A DNA stretch of 64,000 nt from UBA1181 sp045601045 (GTDB lineage: Bacteria; Bacteroidota; Bacteroidia; Bacteroidales; Paludibacteraceae), in the NCBI GenBank assembly GCA_045601045.1, contig JAZRZA010000032.1:17210-81209 (forward strand). The letters run 5' to 3'. Of this stretch, positions 7,353 to 16,700 are shown in pieces. The position numbers were made by a program, and so were the translations under genes. How positions within the stretch are numbered: position 1 is the first letter of the stretch; each line of letters begins with the position of its first letter. The notes beneath the pieces are model-generated. The model saw nothing but the letters and a program-made list of their open reading frames with translations. It was not told the origin of the DNA and did no database searches.

Positions 7353-8864
7353 ATGTTAGACAACGAGAACCGCTTATATGTAGCACATTCAGACCATCCG
7401 CTCTTCATCGAGCCCAAGATGGCCAATCGTCACGGTCTCATCGCAGGTGCGACCGGCACAGGAAAGACAGTTTCCCTCCAAGTATTAGCAGAAACATTCA
7501 GCGATTTGGGTGTGCCTTGCTTTATGGCGGATATGAAGGGTGATTTGTCTGGTGTTTACAAGGCAGGATCGCTTTCCAAATTCATAGAGAAGAGACAGAA
7601 TGAGTTTGGCGTTCAATTCGATTTCCAACCCTATCCCGTGCAATTTTTCGACGTCTATCAAACGCAAGGACATCCATTGCGTGTGACGGTGAGAGATTTC
7701 GGCGTGACGCTATTTTCCCGCATCATGTCGCTCAGCGACACACAAGAGGGAGTGCTTACCGCCATCTTCAAAATCGCGGAGGACAAGAACATGCCTTTGG
7801 ATGATTTGAAGGATCTACGTGCCATGTTGAACTACGTGGGACAGAACGCCAAAGAATATCAAACCGACTACGGTAACATCTCCTCACAGTCCGTTGGAGC
7901 CATCCAAAGAAATCTGCTCGCGCTTCAAGAGCAAGGCGGCGACCTTTTCTTCGGATTGCCATCTTTTGACATCGACGATTTCTTCTCCATCGAGAAGATC
8001 AACGGCATCAAAAAGGGTATGATCAACATCCTAGCCGCCGATAAATTGTACAATTCACCTAGATTATACTCAGCCTTCTTGATGTGGCTGTTGACCTCCA
8101 TCTACAACAAAATGCCAGAGGTGGGTGACATGGACAAACCAAAGTTCATCTTCTTCTTCGACGAGGCGCACTTGTTGTTCAACGACGCTTCCAAAGCATT
8201 GTTGGAACAAATTGAGAAGATTGTACGTTTGATCCGTTCCAAGGGAGTGGGCGTCTATTTCATCACCCAAAACCCAATGGATATTCCAGAGAATGTCTTA
8301 GGACAATTGGGTAACAAGGTGCAACACGCTTTGCGCGCCTTCACGCCGAAAGACCAAAAAGCGGTGAAAGCGGTAGCTCAATCCTTCTGTACCAACCCTG
8401 ACCTCGACACAGAGAAGGCGTTATTAGAGTTGGAGACTGGAGAGGCTCTCATCTCCTTCTTGAACGAGAAAGGAAATCCAAACATGGTGGAGAGAGCGAA
8501 GATGCTCTGTCCGCAAGGCCAAATCGGTCCTATCACAGAGGAGGAGCGATCGGAAGCGATGAAAAACTCCGGATTGGAGAATAAATACGGCAAAACAATG
8601 GATCGCGAATCGGCCTACGAAATGCTTCAAAAGATTGATGAAGCCAAGAAGCGGGAAGAGGAACAACTTGCCAAAGAGAAAGAGCTAGAAAAAGAGAAGA
8701 AAGAGAAGGAAAAAGCCGCTGAAAAGGGGAAAAAGAGCTCATCGAAAGCGGCTGCCAAGAGCAAATCCGTCTTCTGGAGTGTACTGAACAAATTACTCAC
8801 CAACCTCGGAAATGCCCTTATCAGAAACCTACTCGGCAGCAGCTCCAAAAAGAGAAAAAGATAA
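7353..8864 (+). CDS. HerA-like DUF853 family ATPase (YjgR-like)
   Basis: A 503-residue P-loop ATPase. Walker A is GATGTGKT at residues 32-39, and Walker B is FIFFFDEAHLLF near residue 265, typical of the FtsK/HerA superfamily. DUF853 proteins resemble E. coli YjgR, whose role is unsettled. Residues about 430-470 are a strongly charged Lys/Glu coiled coil (KKREEEQLAKEKELEKEKK), and the tail is basic (SSSKKRKR), which could bind nucleic acid. There is no nuclease partner (NurA) next door, so a DNA-end-processing role is not supported by context. It ends 11 bp before dacB and may be cotranscribed with it. Confidence 0.88.
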   Translation: MLDNENRLYVAHSDHPLFIEPKMANRHGLIAGATGTGKTVSLQVLAETFSDLGVPCFMADMKGDLSGVYKAGSLSKFIEKRQNEFGVQFDFQPYPVQFFDVYQTQGHPLRVTVRDFGVTLFSRIMSLSDTQEGVLTAIFKIAEDKNMPLDDLKDLRAMLNYVGQNAKEYQTDYGNISSQSVGAIQRNLLALQEQGGDLFFGLPSFDIDDFFSIEKINGIKKGMINILAADKLYNSPRLYSAFLMWLLTSIYNKMPEVGDMDKPKFIFFFDEAHLLFNDASKALLEQIEKIVRLIRSKGVGVYFITQNPMDIPENVLGQLGNKVQHALRAFTPKDQKAVKAVAQSFCTNPDLDTEKALLELETGEALISFLNEKGNPNMVERAKMLCPQGQIGPITEEERSEAMKNSGLENKYGKTMDRESAYEMLQKIDEAKKREEEQLAKEKELEKEKKEKEKAAEKGKKSSSKAAAKSKSVFWSVLNKLLTNLGNALIRNLLGSSSKKRKR

Positions 8865-8875
8865 TAGAGATTAAT

Positions 8876-10306
8876 ATGAGGAAGACGATCAAGAGCATCA
8901 TCCTATCCTTTACCATCATCAACTCCGCAATAGCGCAAAACAGCGCTATTACGGAGTTTGTCAATTCAGACAACCTGACGCAAGCAAGCGTAGGTTTCTT
9001 GGTCAAGGATATCACCAACGGAAAGGTAGTGGCCCACTACCAAGAAAATACGGACAGAAATCCCGCGTCCGTCACCAAAATCATCACCACAGCATCTGCT
9101 ATGGAGATGCTTACGGATACTTTCCGATTCAAAACCAATATTGAATATTGTGGCACTATTACAGAAGATTCCGTACTGTTGGGCGATCTTTTCATACGAG
9201 GAGACGGCGATCCCACGCTTGGCTCCGCCTATGCTCCCGTCACTTGTGACTTCTATGCGGAGGCATTGATGGCCGTCCAACAAAAAGGCATCAAACGCAT
9301 TACTGGACATGTGGTGGGAGACGCCACTGTATTCAAAGAGGATGGCGCCCCATTCCACTGGTTGGTGGAGGACATCGGTTCCTCCTACTCTCCCACGCCC
9401 TCGGGACTAAACATCCAAGATAATCTGTTAGGAATTGTAATTTCTTCCGATTCCACCGGAATAGCTTGCACGAAATGTGAGCCATACACCTCTCTGATGC
9501 AGCCCAAAATAGAGATGACGCAAGAGGGCAAAATGGTCTCCTGGAGAATGACAAAGACCGACTTCTCGTGGACACCGACACTAAGGGGAAATATCCCGAT
9601 GGACGCAAAGCAATACATCAAAACAGAGATGCCGGAACCAGCGCTATTTTTAGCCGATTCCATCAGGAATATGCTGCTGCACGCAGGCATCGAAGTGGAA
9701 GGTACGGCCACCACCTCCAAATGGTACCAAAGAGACTCTATCCGAGATACCCTATTCATCCATAAATCCAATACACTGAAGGAAATAGAACGAGTCACCA
9801 ACTATAGAAGCAACAATCTCTATGCGGAATGTATCTTTCTCACTCTTTCTAAACAGAAGGACACGCTTGCTCCTTGCGCTGGTTGGCGATCCGCCAATGT
9901 GATTTCCAAATATTGGGAAGGGAAGGGTTTGGAATCCAAAAGGATCTTCCAAGTAGATGGTTCGGGGCTTTCCATGAAAAACGCCATTTCACCGAAATTT
10001 ATGGTCGATGTGCTCACCTATATGTACACCACCAGCAAATACCAAAAGCAGTTTCTCTACACCCTACCGACCGCTGGAAGAAACGGCACGGTGGCCTCTT
10101 TTATGAAGGGGACTGCCCTTGATGGGAAAGCCTTTGTGAAGAGCGGTAGCATGGAGCGTGTGCAAAACTATGCGGGCTACATCAACGCCAACGGGAAATG
10201 GTACGCCTTCTGTATCATGGTCTCCAATTTCACAGGCGTCAGGAAACCGTTGGTGAAACAGATCGCCACCTTGATCAACGAGGTAATCGCGGCAGACAAC
10301 AAATAG
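8876..10306 (+). CDS. dacB: D-alanyl-D-alanine carboxypeptidase/endopeptidase (PBP4 type)
   Basis: A 476-residue periplasmic peptidase with a signal peptide (about residues 1-20, ending AIAQ). The three penicillin-binding motifs are present: SVTK at residues 65-68 with the acylated Ser, YRSNNLY near residue 310 (SxN) and VKSGSM near residue 421 (KTG-type). Length and the large insert between the first two motifs fit class C low-molecular-weight PBPs. It trims D-Ala and cuts cross-links in peptidoglycan. It starts 11 bp after the ATPase gene and ends 13 bp before the ThiD-like/AraC gene, so it is probably inside a three-gene transcript. Confidence 0.93.
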   Translation: MRKTIKSIILSFTIINSAIAQNSAITEFVNSDNLTQASVGFLVKDITNGKVVAHYQENTDRNPASVTKIITTASAMEMLTDTFRFKTNIEYCGTITEDSVLLGDLFIRGDGDPTLGSAYAPVTCDFYAEALMAVQQKGIKRITGHVVGDATVFKEDGAPFHWLVEDIGSSYSPTPSGLNIQDNLLGIVISSDSTGIACTKCEPYTSLMQPKIEMTQEGKMVSWRMTKTDFSWTPTLRGNIPMDAKQYIKTEMPEPALFLADSIRNMLLHAGIEVEGTATTSKWYQRDSIRDTLFIHKSNTLKEIERVTNYRSNNLYAECIFLTLSKQKDTLAPCAGWRSANVISKYWEGKGLESKRIFQVDGSGLSMKNAISPKFMVDVLTYMYTTSKYQKQFLYTLPTAGRNGTVASFMKGTALDGKAFVKSGSMERVQNYAGYINANGKWYAFCIMVSNFTGVRKPLVKQIATLINEVIAADNK

Positions 10307-10319
10307 TCGATTCCATCGG

Positions 10320-11408
10320 ATGAAACCGCTTACTTCCATACTCACCATCACCGGCTCTGACAGCTTCGGTGCGACGGGCATCCAGGCGGACTTCAAGACC
10401 ATATCCGAACTGGGGGCTTACCCTCTTTCCGCCATCACCTCCATCGTGACTAACGAAGGAGCGGATACCATCATCCAAGATCTTCCGCAAGAGACCATTT
10501 TACGGCAAGTGCGCAACGTCATCCTCAATGCGAAACCAGAGGCCGTCAAAATTGGTTTGGTGCGAAACGCAGATAGCATCAAGGCACTACGAGACGAAAT
10601 CATCGCTTGCCGCAAAATCATTTGCGATCCAGGCATCATCGCCTCCAACGGAACCATATTAGCCCCAGAAAGTGCGGTGGAATCGATCAAAAGACACCTG
10701 ATTCCAGAATCAACGCTGCTTATCCTTAAGTGCAACGAAGCTGAGCTGATGCTCCACCGCCCCATCAGGACAGAAGATGATATGATTTCAGCGGCGCAAA
10801 CATTCGTGGAGATCGGTGCGCAATCGGTCATGCTCCGCGGCGTTAACACCGGGACAAATGAGACAGAGGATAGAATCACAACACTACTTTACCACAAGGG
10901 GAAAAGTAGGTTCTTCTCCTCCCACAATACGGAAGGTTGGAAAAAACACGGAGTCAGCGCCGCCATCTCCTCCGCCATCGCTACCAGAATGGCCATGGGG
11001 GACGATATTCCAACCGCCATCCGAAACGCCCACGACTACATCCACAGCCAAGTGGTATATGCTGTCAGTTCAAAATCACAAGAGAGCTACCGAGCGGCGG
11101 ATATCTACAACCAGTTCATGTCCATCATCGCAGAACGCTATGCGGAACACCACGATGTGGCCTTCTACGCGGACCAACTCGCCATCACTACCCGCTACCT
11201 TTCACAAGTTTGCAACGGGAGCGTAGGAAGAAGCCCGAAACAGATTATAGACAGTTATATTTTACGCGAATCCATCGAATTTTTGGAGAATTCCCGCCTA
11301 CCGATTCAAGCCATCGCAGACAAATTAGGATTCTCCTCCCAAGCTATGTTCTGCAAGTTCTTTCGACACCACGAGGGATGCTCACCCAGTCAATTCAGAA
11401 GCAAATAG
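10320..11408 (+). CDS. ThiD-like domain fused to AraC DNA-binding domain
   Basis: A 362-residue fusion. Residues about 4-255 follow the HMP/pyridoxine kinase (ThiD/PdxK) fold: ILTITGSDSFGATGIQADFK, the VKIGLVRN segment and SAAISSAIATRMAMG. Residues about 265-362 are an AraC-type double helix-turn-helix (LAITTRYLSQVCNGSVGRS and IQAIADKLGFSSQAMFCKFF). Compared with active ThiD, the HGTGC active-site loop reads HGVSA, so the catalytic Cys and anion-hole glycine are gone. The SGGGAG loop reads SFGATG and TPN before the EAE motif reads KCN. I infer a non-catalytic ligand sensor. It lies 144 bp upstream of pdxS on the same strand and 13 bp after dacB. It may bind a B6 vitamer, or HMP if the fold kept thiamine specificity, and regulate pdxST. 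Confidence 0.85.
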   Translation: MKPLTSILTITGSDSFGATGIQADFKTISELGAYPLSAITSIVTNEGADTIIQDLPQETILRQVRNVILNAKPEAVKIGLVRNADSIKALRDEIIACRKIICDPGIIASNGTILAPESAVESIKRHLIPESTLLILKCNEAELMLHRPIRTEDDMISAAQTFVEIGAQSVMLRGVNTGTNETEDRITTLLYHKGKSRFFSSHNTEGWKKHGVSAAISSAIATRMAMGDDIPTAIRNAHDYIHSQVVYAVSSKSQESYRAADIYNQFMSIIAERYAEHHDVAFYADQLAITTRYLSQVCNGSVGRSPKQIIDSYILRESIEFLENSRLPIQAIADKLGFSSQAMFCKFFRHHEGCSPSQFRSK

Positions 11409-11434
11409 TCAATACCCTACCAAACTCATAGGGA

Positions 11435-11462
11435 ATTTTCCTTTTTAAGTCCAATATTTTCC
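11435..11462. promoter_or_regulatory. Candidate tandem AraC-type operator for pdxST
   Basis: ATTTTCC occurs at 11435-11441 and again at 11456-11462, exactly 21 bp apart, i.e. two helical turns on the same face. Direct repeats with this spacing are the usual binding layout of AraC family proteins, and such a protein is encoded immediately upstream. The pair ends 17 bp before the -33 element of the pdxS promoter. The repeat is short, so this remains an inference. Confidence 0.4.
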
Positions 11463-11479
11463 AAAATCGGAATACTTAT

Positions 11480-11510
11480 TTTGCAAAACAAGAGAATCTA
11501 CCCACCTTTG
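11480..11510 (+). promoter_or_regulatory. Promoter for pdxS-pdxT
   Basis: TTTG at 11480-11483, a 19-bp spacer and CACCTTTG at 11503-11510. The -7 box departs from TAnnTTTG at its first base, which would suit a promoter needing an activator. Confidence 0.6.
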
Positions 11511-11552
11511 CGGTCAGTTAATTACAATTGAAACCGATTTAATATTAAAACA

Positions 11553-12425
11553 ATGGAAGATAGAACTATTCTCAACCGCAACCTCGCACAGATGTTGAAG
11601 GGCGGTGTTATCATGGATGTAACCACACCAGAGCAAGCAAAAATCGCAGAGGCAGCCGGCGCCTGCGCAGTCATGGCACTTGAGCGTATCCCAGCAGATA
11701 TCCGCGCCGCTGGTGGCGTTTCCCGTATGAGTGATCCCAAAATGATCAAGGGTATCCAAGCAGCCGTATCCATTCCAGTAATGGCCAAGTGCCGTATCGG
11801 CCACTTCGCGGAGGCTCAAATCTTGGAGGCTATCGAGATCGATTATATCGATGAAAGCGAGGTTTTGTCTCCAGCAGACGATGTATATCACATCGACAAG
11901 AGAAAGTTCAATGTACCTTTCGTTTGCGGCGCGAAGGATTTGGGCGAGGCGCTTCGTCGTATCAACGAGGGTGCGACCATGATCCGTACCAAGGGTGAGC
12001 CTGGAACTGGTGACGTGATCCAAGCTGTTCGCCACATGCGCATGATGCAAAGCGAAATCAGAAGACTCGTTTCCATGAGCGAGGACGAGATGTACGAGGC
12101 AGCTAAGCAACTCCGCGTTCCTTACGAGTTGGTACAATTCGTTCACGAGAACGGCAAGTTGCCAGTTGTGAACTTCGCCGCAGGTGGCGTGGCCACTCCA
12201 GCAGACGCTGCTTTGATGATGCAATTGGGTGCTGAAGGTGTATTCGTAGGTAGCGGTATCTTCAAGAGCGGCGATCCTGTAAAGCGTGCGCAAGCCATCG
12301 TAAAGGCGGTTACCAACTACAACAATCCTAAGATTTTGGCCGAATTGAGCGAGGATTTGGGCGAGGCGATGGTTGGTATCAACGAGAGCGAGATCCAATT
12401 GTTGATGGCCGAGAGAGGAAAATAA
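11553..12425 (+). CDS. pdxS: Pyridoxal 5'-phosphate synthase subunit PdxS
   Basis: A 290-residue (beta/alpha)8 enzyme that makes pyridoxal phosphate from ribose 5-phosphate, glyceraldehyde 3-phosphate and ammonia. Highly conserved segments are easy to see: GGVIMDVTTPEQAKIAEAAG, ALERIPADIRAAGGVSRM, EIDYIDESEVLSPADD, VPFVCGAKDLGEALRRI and GAEGVFVGSGIF. Length is normal. pdxT follows after 29 bp, giving the two-subunit complex in which PdxT delivers ammonia from glutamine. The promoter and a possible AraC-type operator lie directly upstream. Confidence 0.98.
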   Translation: MEDRTILNRNLAQMLKGGVIMDVTTPEQAKIAEAAGACAVMALERIPADIRAAGGVSRMSDPKMIKGIQAAVSIPVMAKCRIGHFAEAQILEAIEIDYIDESEVLSPADDVYHIDKRKFNVPFVCGAKDLGEALRRINEGATMIRTKGEPGTGDVIQAVRHMRMMQSEIRRLVSMSEDEMYEAAKQLRVPYELVQFVHENGKLPVVNFAAGGVATPADAALMMQLGAEGVFVGSGIFKSGDPVKRAQAIVKAVTNYNNPKILAELSEDLGEAMVGINESEIQLLMAERGK

Positions 12426-12454
12426 TAGGCTGAATTTTTAGGCGAATAACTAAA

Positions 12455-13024
12455 ATGAGAATAGCGATTTTAGCCCTACAGGGAGCCTTCGAGGAGCATC
12501 AGAAGATGCTCACCTCATTGGGCGTCGAATCTTTCCTTATACGCAAGTTAAGCGACTGGCAGCAGCCCAAGGATGGTTTGATTCTTCCAGGCGGTGAGAG
12601 CACAGCCATGCTTCGTATCATGAACGACGAAGGATTATTGGAACCTATCCAAAAGGAAATCAACGATGGATTGGCTGTTTTTGGCACATGCGCCGGTATG
12701 ATTCTCTTGGCGAAAGAGGTGGAAAACGACTCCCGTAACCGTTTAGCCACCATGGACATCACTGTTCTCCGAAACGCCTATGGTCGCCAATTGGGTAGTT
12801 TCTTTGTCAACGAAAATTTCAAGGGGATCGGAGAGGTGCCGATGACCTTTATCCGCGCCCCATACATCACCAAGGCGAAAGAGAATGTGGAGATCCTCTC
12901 CACGCACGACGGTCACATCATCGCGGCCCGTCAAGGCAAACAACTTGCCATCTCTTTCCATCCAGAGTTGAATGAGGATCGGAGAATTCATGAGTATTTC
13001 ATCAAAATGGTGAAGGGCGAATAG
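12455..13024 (+). CDS. pdxT: Pyridoxal 5'-phosphate synthase glutaminase PdxT
   Basis: A 189-residue class I glutamine amidotransferase-like subunit. Visible motifs are ILALQGAFEEHQKML at the N-terminus, LILPGGESTAM near residue 43, the nucleophile Cys in FGTCAGMILL near residue 76 and the His/Glu pair in SFHPELNED near residue 169. It hydrolyses glutamine and channels ammonia to PdxS. It follows pdxS by 29 bp and is closed by a strong terminator, so pdxST is a two-gene unit. Confidence 0.97.
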   Translation: MRIAILALQGAFEEHQKMLTSLGVESFLIRKLSDWQQPKDGLILPGGESTAMLRIMNDEGLLEPIQKEINDGLAVFGTCAGMILLAKEVENDSRNRLATMDITVLRNAYGRQLGSFFVNENFKGIGEVPMTFIRAPYITKAKENVEILSTHDGHIIAARQGKQLAISFHPELNEDRRIHEYFIKMVKGE

Positions 13025-13045
13025 TCCAACCTCATCTTTAAAACG

Positions 13046-13080
13046 CAAAAGGAGTCTCAAAAGGGGCTCCTTTTGTTTTA
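13046..13080 (+). terminator. Intrinsic terminator after pdxT
   Basis: Stem CAAAAGGAG / CTCCTTTTG, followed by TTTTA, starting 22 bp after the pdxT stop codon. It also reads reasonably in the opposite direction, where the hipA-like remnant ends at 13106. Confidence 0.85.
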
Positions 13081-13105
13081 TGCTATACCCTAACCCAAGA
13101 AAAAA

Positions 13106-13270
13106 TTACACCCTTATAGAAATGACTTTATTCAAAGGAGAAATGCTGAATCCCTCCACATGCCAACGAGGATCATTTTCAAACGCAAGACGTTTTTCAT
13201 CAGGATTGAGCGAAATTACTTCCACGACCTGTTCATGATATTTTACTGTTAGTGTATCTATACGCTTCAT
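13106..13270 (-). pseudogene. HipA N-terminal fragment
   Basis: A 54-codon frame too short to be a complete HipA. The peptide contains NPDEKRLAFENDPRW followed by HVEGFSISP, which matches the conserved N-terminal motif of HipA-family kinases (FxYDxxWxxxGFSISP). It then stops where the family continues for another 250-400 residues. No further HipA sequence was seen downstream to 13025. Its ATG overlaps the stop of the upstream small frame (ATGA at 13267-13270), the normal hipB-hipA coupling. I read this as a decayed toxin-antitoxin pair lying beside the CRISPR locus. Confidence 0.6.
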
Positions 13271-13452
13271 TGCTTACGTGCTCTTGTTTTAACAGTGTTC
13301 TTTCGTATTTGAGTCAATTCATCCATAGTAGAATATTTAGGCTCCGAAAAAATGCTCTTCACTTCAGAGGTGTACCCCATAGAAATAGCAATACATATTA
13401 TGTTATTACTTGCAGAGATAAGATTTTTCTTGGATCTGAGATTATAACTCAA
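13267..13452 (-). pseudogene. HipB-like antitoxin remnant
   Basis: A 61-codon frame whose last part, STMDELTQIRKNTVKTRARKQ, resembles only the start of a HipB/XRE antitoxin (ELxxIxRxTxKxxRK before the helix-turn-helix). The helix-turn-helix itself is missing. Its stop overlaps the start of the HipA-like fragment, so gene order is kept while both proteins are truncated. Whether the first 25 codons are translated is unknown. An alternative is a novel small protein pair. Confidence 0.4.
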
Positions 13453-13594
13453 AAAAATAGCTAAATAAAACGCACGCTACGCCTTTTTAAGGCACAGTAT
13501 TAGAAAAAATTACGACACACATTATTTTACTTTTATTCAGTCAGATAACTTATAAAATATTTGCAGAAGAAATCGTATAATCATATATTTACAA

Positions 13595-13627
13595 ACAAAA
13601 AATAGCTCCACGGAGTACGCAGAGCTA
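13595..13627 (-). terminator. tracrRNA terminator
   Basis: Stem TAGCTC / GAGCTA, extended to ten pairs by U-G, G-U, C-G and G-C, with loop TACTC and followed by TTTTTTG on the minus strand. Confidence 0.85.
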
Positions 13628-13675
13628 AGAAATTCTTCGGCTTATAGCCTTATTGTGAAAAGTCTTTCGTTTAGT
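13595..13675 (-). ncRNA. tracrRNA of the type II-C CRISPR system
   Basis: On the minus strand the sequence starts TTACTAAACGAAAGACTTTT, which is complementary, with a small bulge, to the 5' half of the crRNA-sense repeat: lower stem with GTTGTGAA, upper stem with CTTTCG and TTTAGTAA. Then come a short hairpin GGCT-ATA-AGCC in the nexus position and a terminator stem (TAGCTCTGCG / CGTGGAGCTA) followed by six T residues. The 5' end is inferred from the -7 box at 13681-13688. The RNA would pair with each crRNA and load Cas9. It is transcribed away from cas9, which starts 43 bp from its 5' end. Confidence 0.88.
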
Positions 13676-13680
13676 AAGAG

Positions 13681-13688
13681 CAAAGGTA
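13681..13688 (-). promoter_or_regulatory. tracrRNA promoter -7 box
   Basis: TACCTTTG on the minus strand, five to six bases upstream of the first anti-repeat base. The -33 position reads TTTT rather than TTTG. Confidence 0.65.
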
Positions 13689-13717
13689 AACGAATATTTA
13701 TTAAATAAAAATATAAG

Positions 13718-16700
13718 ATGGCAAAAATTTTAGGAATAGATTTAGGAACGAGTTCCATAGGACTCTCACTAAGAGACACAGACCTTGGGAAAAGCCTAAA
13801 GAATCAGCTGGTTTATTTCACGTCAGACATCTTCAAGTCAGGAGTAGGAAAAAGCAAATCAGGAGAATATTCCTACGCAGCCGAGCGCACCAAAAAGAGG
13901 TCTCCCAGAAGACTGTTCAGATCAAGGAAGCAGAGGTTATGGGCGACTCTTGAATTGTTGATTAACAATAACATGTGCCCCCTTCCCATCGAGGATCTAG
14001 ATAAGTGGAGAAGATACGATAAGAAACTTGGTCTTAAGAGGGAGTATCCTGTCAATGCTGTTAAGTTTGAAAACTGGGTGAGGCTGGACTTTAACGGAGA
14101 CGGCGTTCAGGACTACAGCAGTCCCTACCAACTAAGAGCGGACTTGATGGAGAGACAATTCGATTTCTCAAACCAAGACAACCTCCACAAGTTGGGAAGG
14201 GCGATTTACCACATCGCACAAAGACGAGGATTCAGAAGCAGCAAGGGGGAAACCATAAGTAGCCAAGAAAGCGACGATATTGACGTTTCCGACGAGATGA
14301 AGAAATCGGAACTTAAAGCGTCTTCCGAAATCACGAAACTGATGGAGGAAAAAGAACTACCTACAGTAGGTTGCGCCTTCGCATATTTGGAAAATCAGGG
14401 CGTACGAGTGCGAGACAGCCAATACAAGGCAGTAAGGAGCCAATATAAAGACGAGATAGATAAGATATTCAAGTTTCAAGAAGGGTTAAGAGATAAAGCT
14501 GAACTCCTTTCACAATTGATGAGCGAGAAAAAAGGTGAAGGTACTATCTTCTATAAAAAACCGCTTAAATCGCAGAAAGGAAGTGTCGGGAAGTGCACTC
14601 TGGAGCCTTCCAAACCAAGGTGTCCAATCAGCCATCCGGAATTCGAGGCATTCCGGGCATGGAGTTTCATCAACAATATCCAGTACAGAAAAGACACCTC
14701 TTCCGAGTGGACAAGCCTCTCTTTGGAAAATAAAAACGAACTATTCAATGATGTATTCTTAAGGGTTAAGAGTAATTTTGACTTCGTAGACATCAGAAAA
14801 TGGATCGAGAAGAATATCCTGAACGACGGGGTGAAGGAATCCATCACTCTTGAGTACAGCAGAGAATCGAAGTCAAGCACAATCAACTATAGGGACACGA
14901 CGAACGTTTCGGGATGTCCTATATCCACAAAACTGAGGAACTTGCTGGGACCAGACTGGAAAACTTTCAAGATTCAAACGGAGGAAGAGAGGATAGATAA
15001 GAAAACCGGCAGCGTGCATAGTATTTCCTATGATGTGACAGATATTTGGCATATATGCGCCACATACGACGAACCCGAATTTGTCGAGCAATTCGCGACC
15101 GAGAAGCTAAAGTTCGATGAGAAAAAGGTGAAACAAATGGTCGGTTTATGGGGTGCCATACCACAGGGATACGCCATGCTAAGTCTGAAGGCCATAACCA
15201 ATATCAACAGATTCCTCATGCAAGGACTCATCTACAGCCATGCTGTACTGTTGGCGAAATTACCAGACATATTGGGCGATAATTGGGCTAAGAATGAAGC
15301 GGGACTCATCAATAGCATCGGAGATCTTATCAGTGAAAATAGACGGATTAAAGAGATTTTCAATATTGTAAACTCTCTCATCGCCAATTACAAGTCATTG
15401 GATAATGACGATAAGCAGGGTTTTAAAGATCCTACTTATAAGCTCCAAGATTATGACTTGCAAGATGTGGAGAATGCCATCCAAAGGCACTACGGAGTTC
15501 AAAAATGGAACATAAAATCCGAAGAAGAACAAGGAGAAATAAGAGATGAAGTAACGAAACTATACCAGAAATTCTTTTCTTCAGAAGAAAGGGACTACTT
15601 CAAAGTACCCAAACTGGCCGACATGTTAGGAGATCGCATCCATACCATGATGCCATCCGTATCAGATAAGCAGTTAAAGAAGATCTATCACCCTTCAATG
15701 ATTGAGATCTACCCTATGGCTAAGGAGCAGAGGATAGACGGCATCTGGATGAAACAGTTGGGCAGCCCAGTAACAGGAGCGATCAAGAATCCGATGGCCA
15801 TGAGGGTGTTACATATCCTCAAAAACCATATCAACTCCTTGATAAGAACCAACATGATCGACGAGGACACAAAAATTGTAGTCGAAACCGCCAGAGATCT
15901 TTGCGATTCCAACACAAGAGCCGCTATTGCAGCATACCAAAAGCAAAGGGAAGACGAAAACAAGGAGATACTGAAGATCCTAAAAGAATATAACGACAAA
16001 CAAAATAATGGAAAGAGCGTTACGGACCTCGATGTGGACAGAGCAAGGCTATTGCTCGAACAGTGTGAACTCGACGAACTCCTCATCAAGGAAGATTACC
16101 AGGACGACAGTAAGTTCAAGAAATTAAAGAAAGAGGACAAGAAGATTGTCGAAAGGTTTAAGAAGGATATAACGAAATACAAACTTTGGCTTGAACAAGG
16201 CGGAATATGCGTTTATTCAAACAAAAGGATAAATATCGCTACTTTATTCGCTGATAACATGGTTGACATCGAACATACACTTCCAAGAAGCTTGTCGTTC
16301 GACGACTCATTGTCCAATAAGACAATCTGCGACAGCCATTACAATAGGGATGTCAAAAAGAACCGGATTCCAAGCCAATTGCCGGACTATGACAAGATTC
16401 TTCAAAGAATCGAGCCATGGAAGGAGAAGGTTAACGATTTAAAGGAAGCGATAGCACAGTGGAAGAAGAGGGCTAAAAGAGCGACCACAAAGGACAGAAA
16501 GGACGATTGCATCCAACAATACCACATGTATGAGATGGAGCTGGTTTATTGGGAAAAGAAACTCAACTCATTCCTTGTCAAAGATGTAAATTCAGGATTC
16601 AGGAACAGCCAACTCGTAGATACACGAATCATTACAAAATATGCCTTTCATTATCTGAAAACTGTATTCAGCAGCGTTGATGTCCAGAAAGGTAGCGTCA

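Noticed and set aside
7353..8864. HerA-like ATPase as part of a HerA/NurA or other phage-defence system
   Set aside because: The neighbours are a membrane protein and dacB, with no nuclease, Sir2 or other effector gene next to it. The DUF853 type is common as a single housekeeping gene.
13252..13464. Plus-strand 70-codon frame in front of cas9
   Set aside because: It is antisense to the HipB/HipA-like remnant, has no promoter and no family resemblance; it is not a small cas gene.
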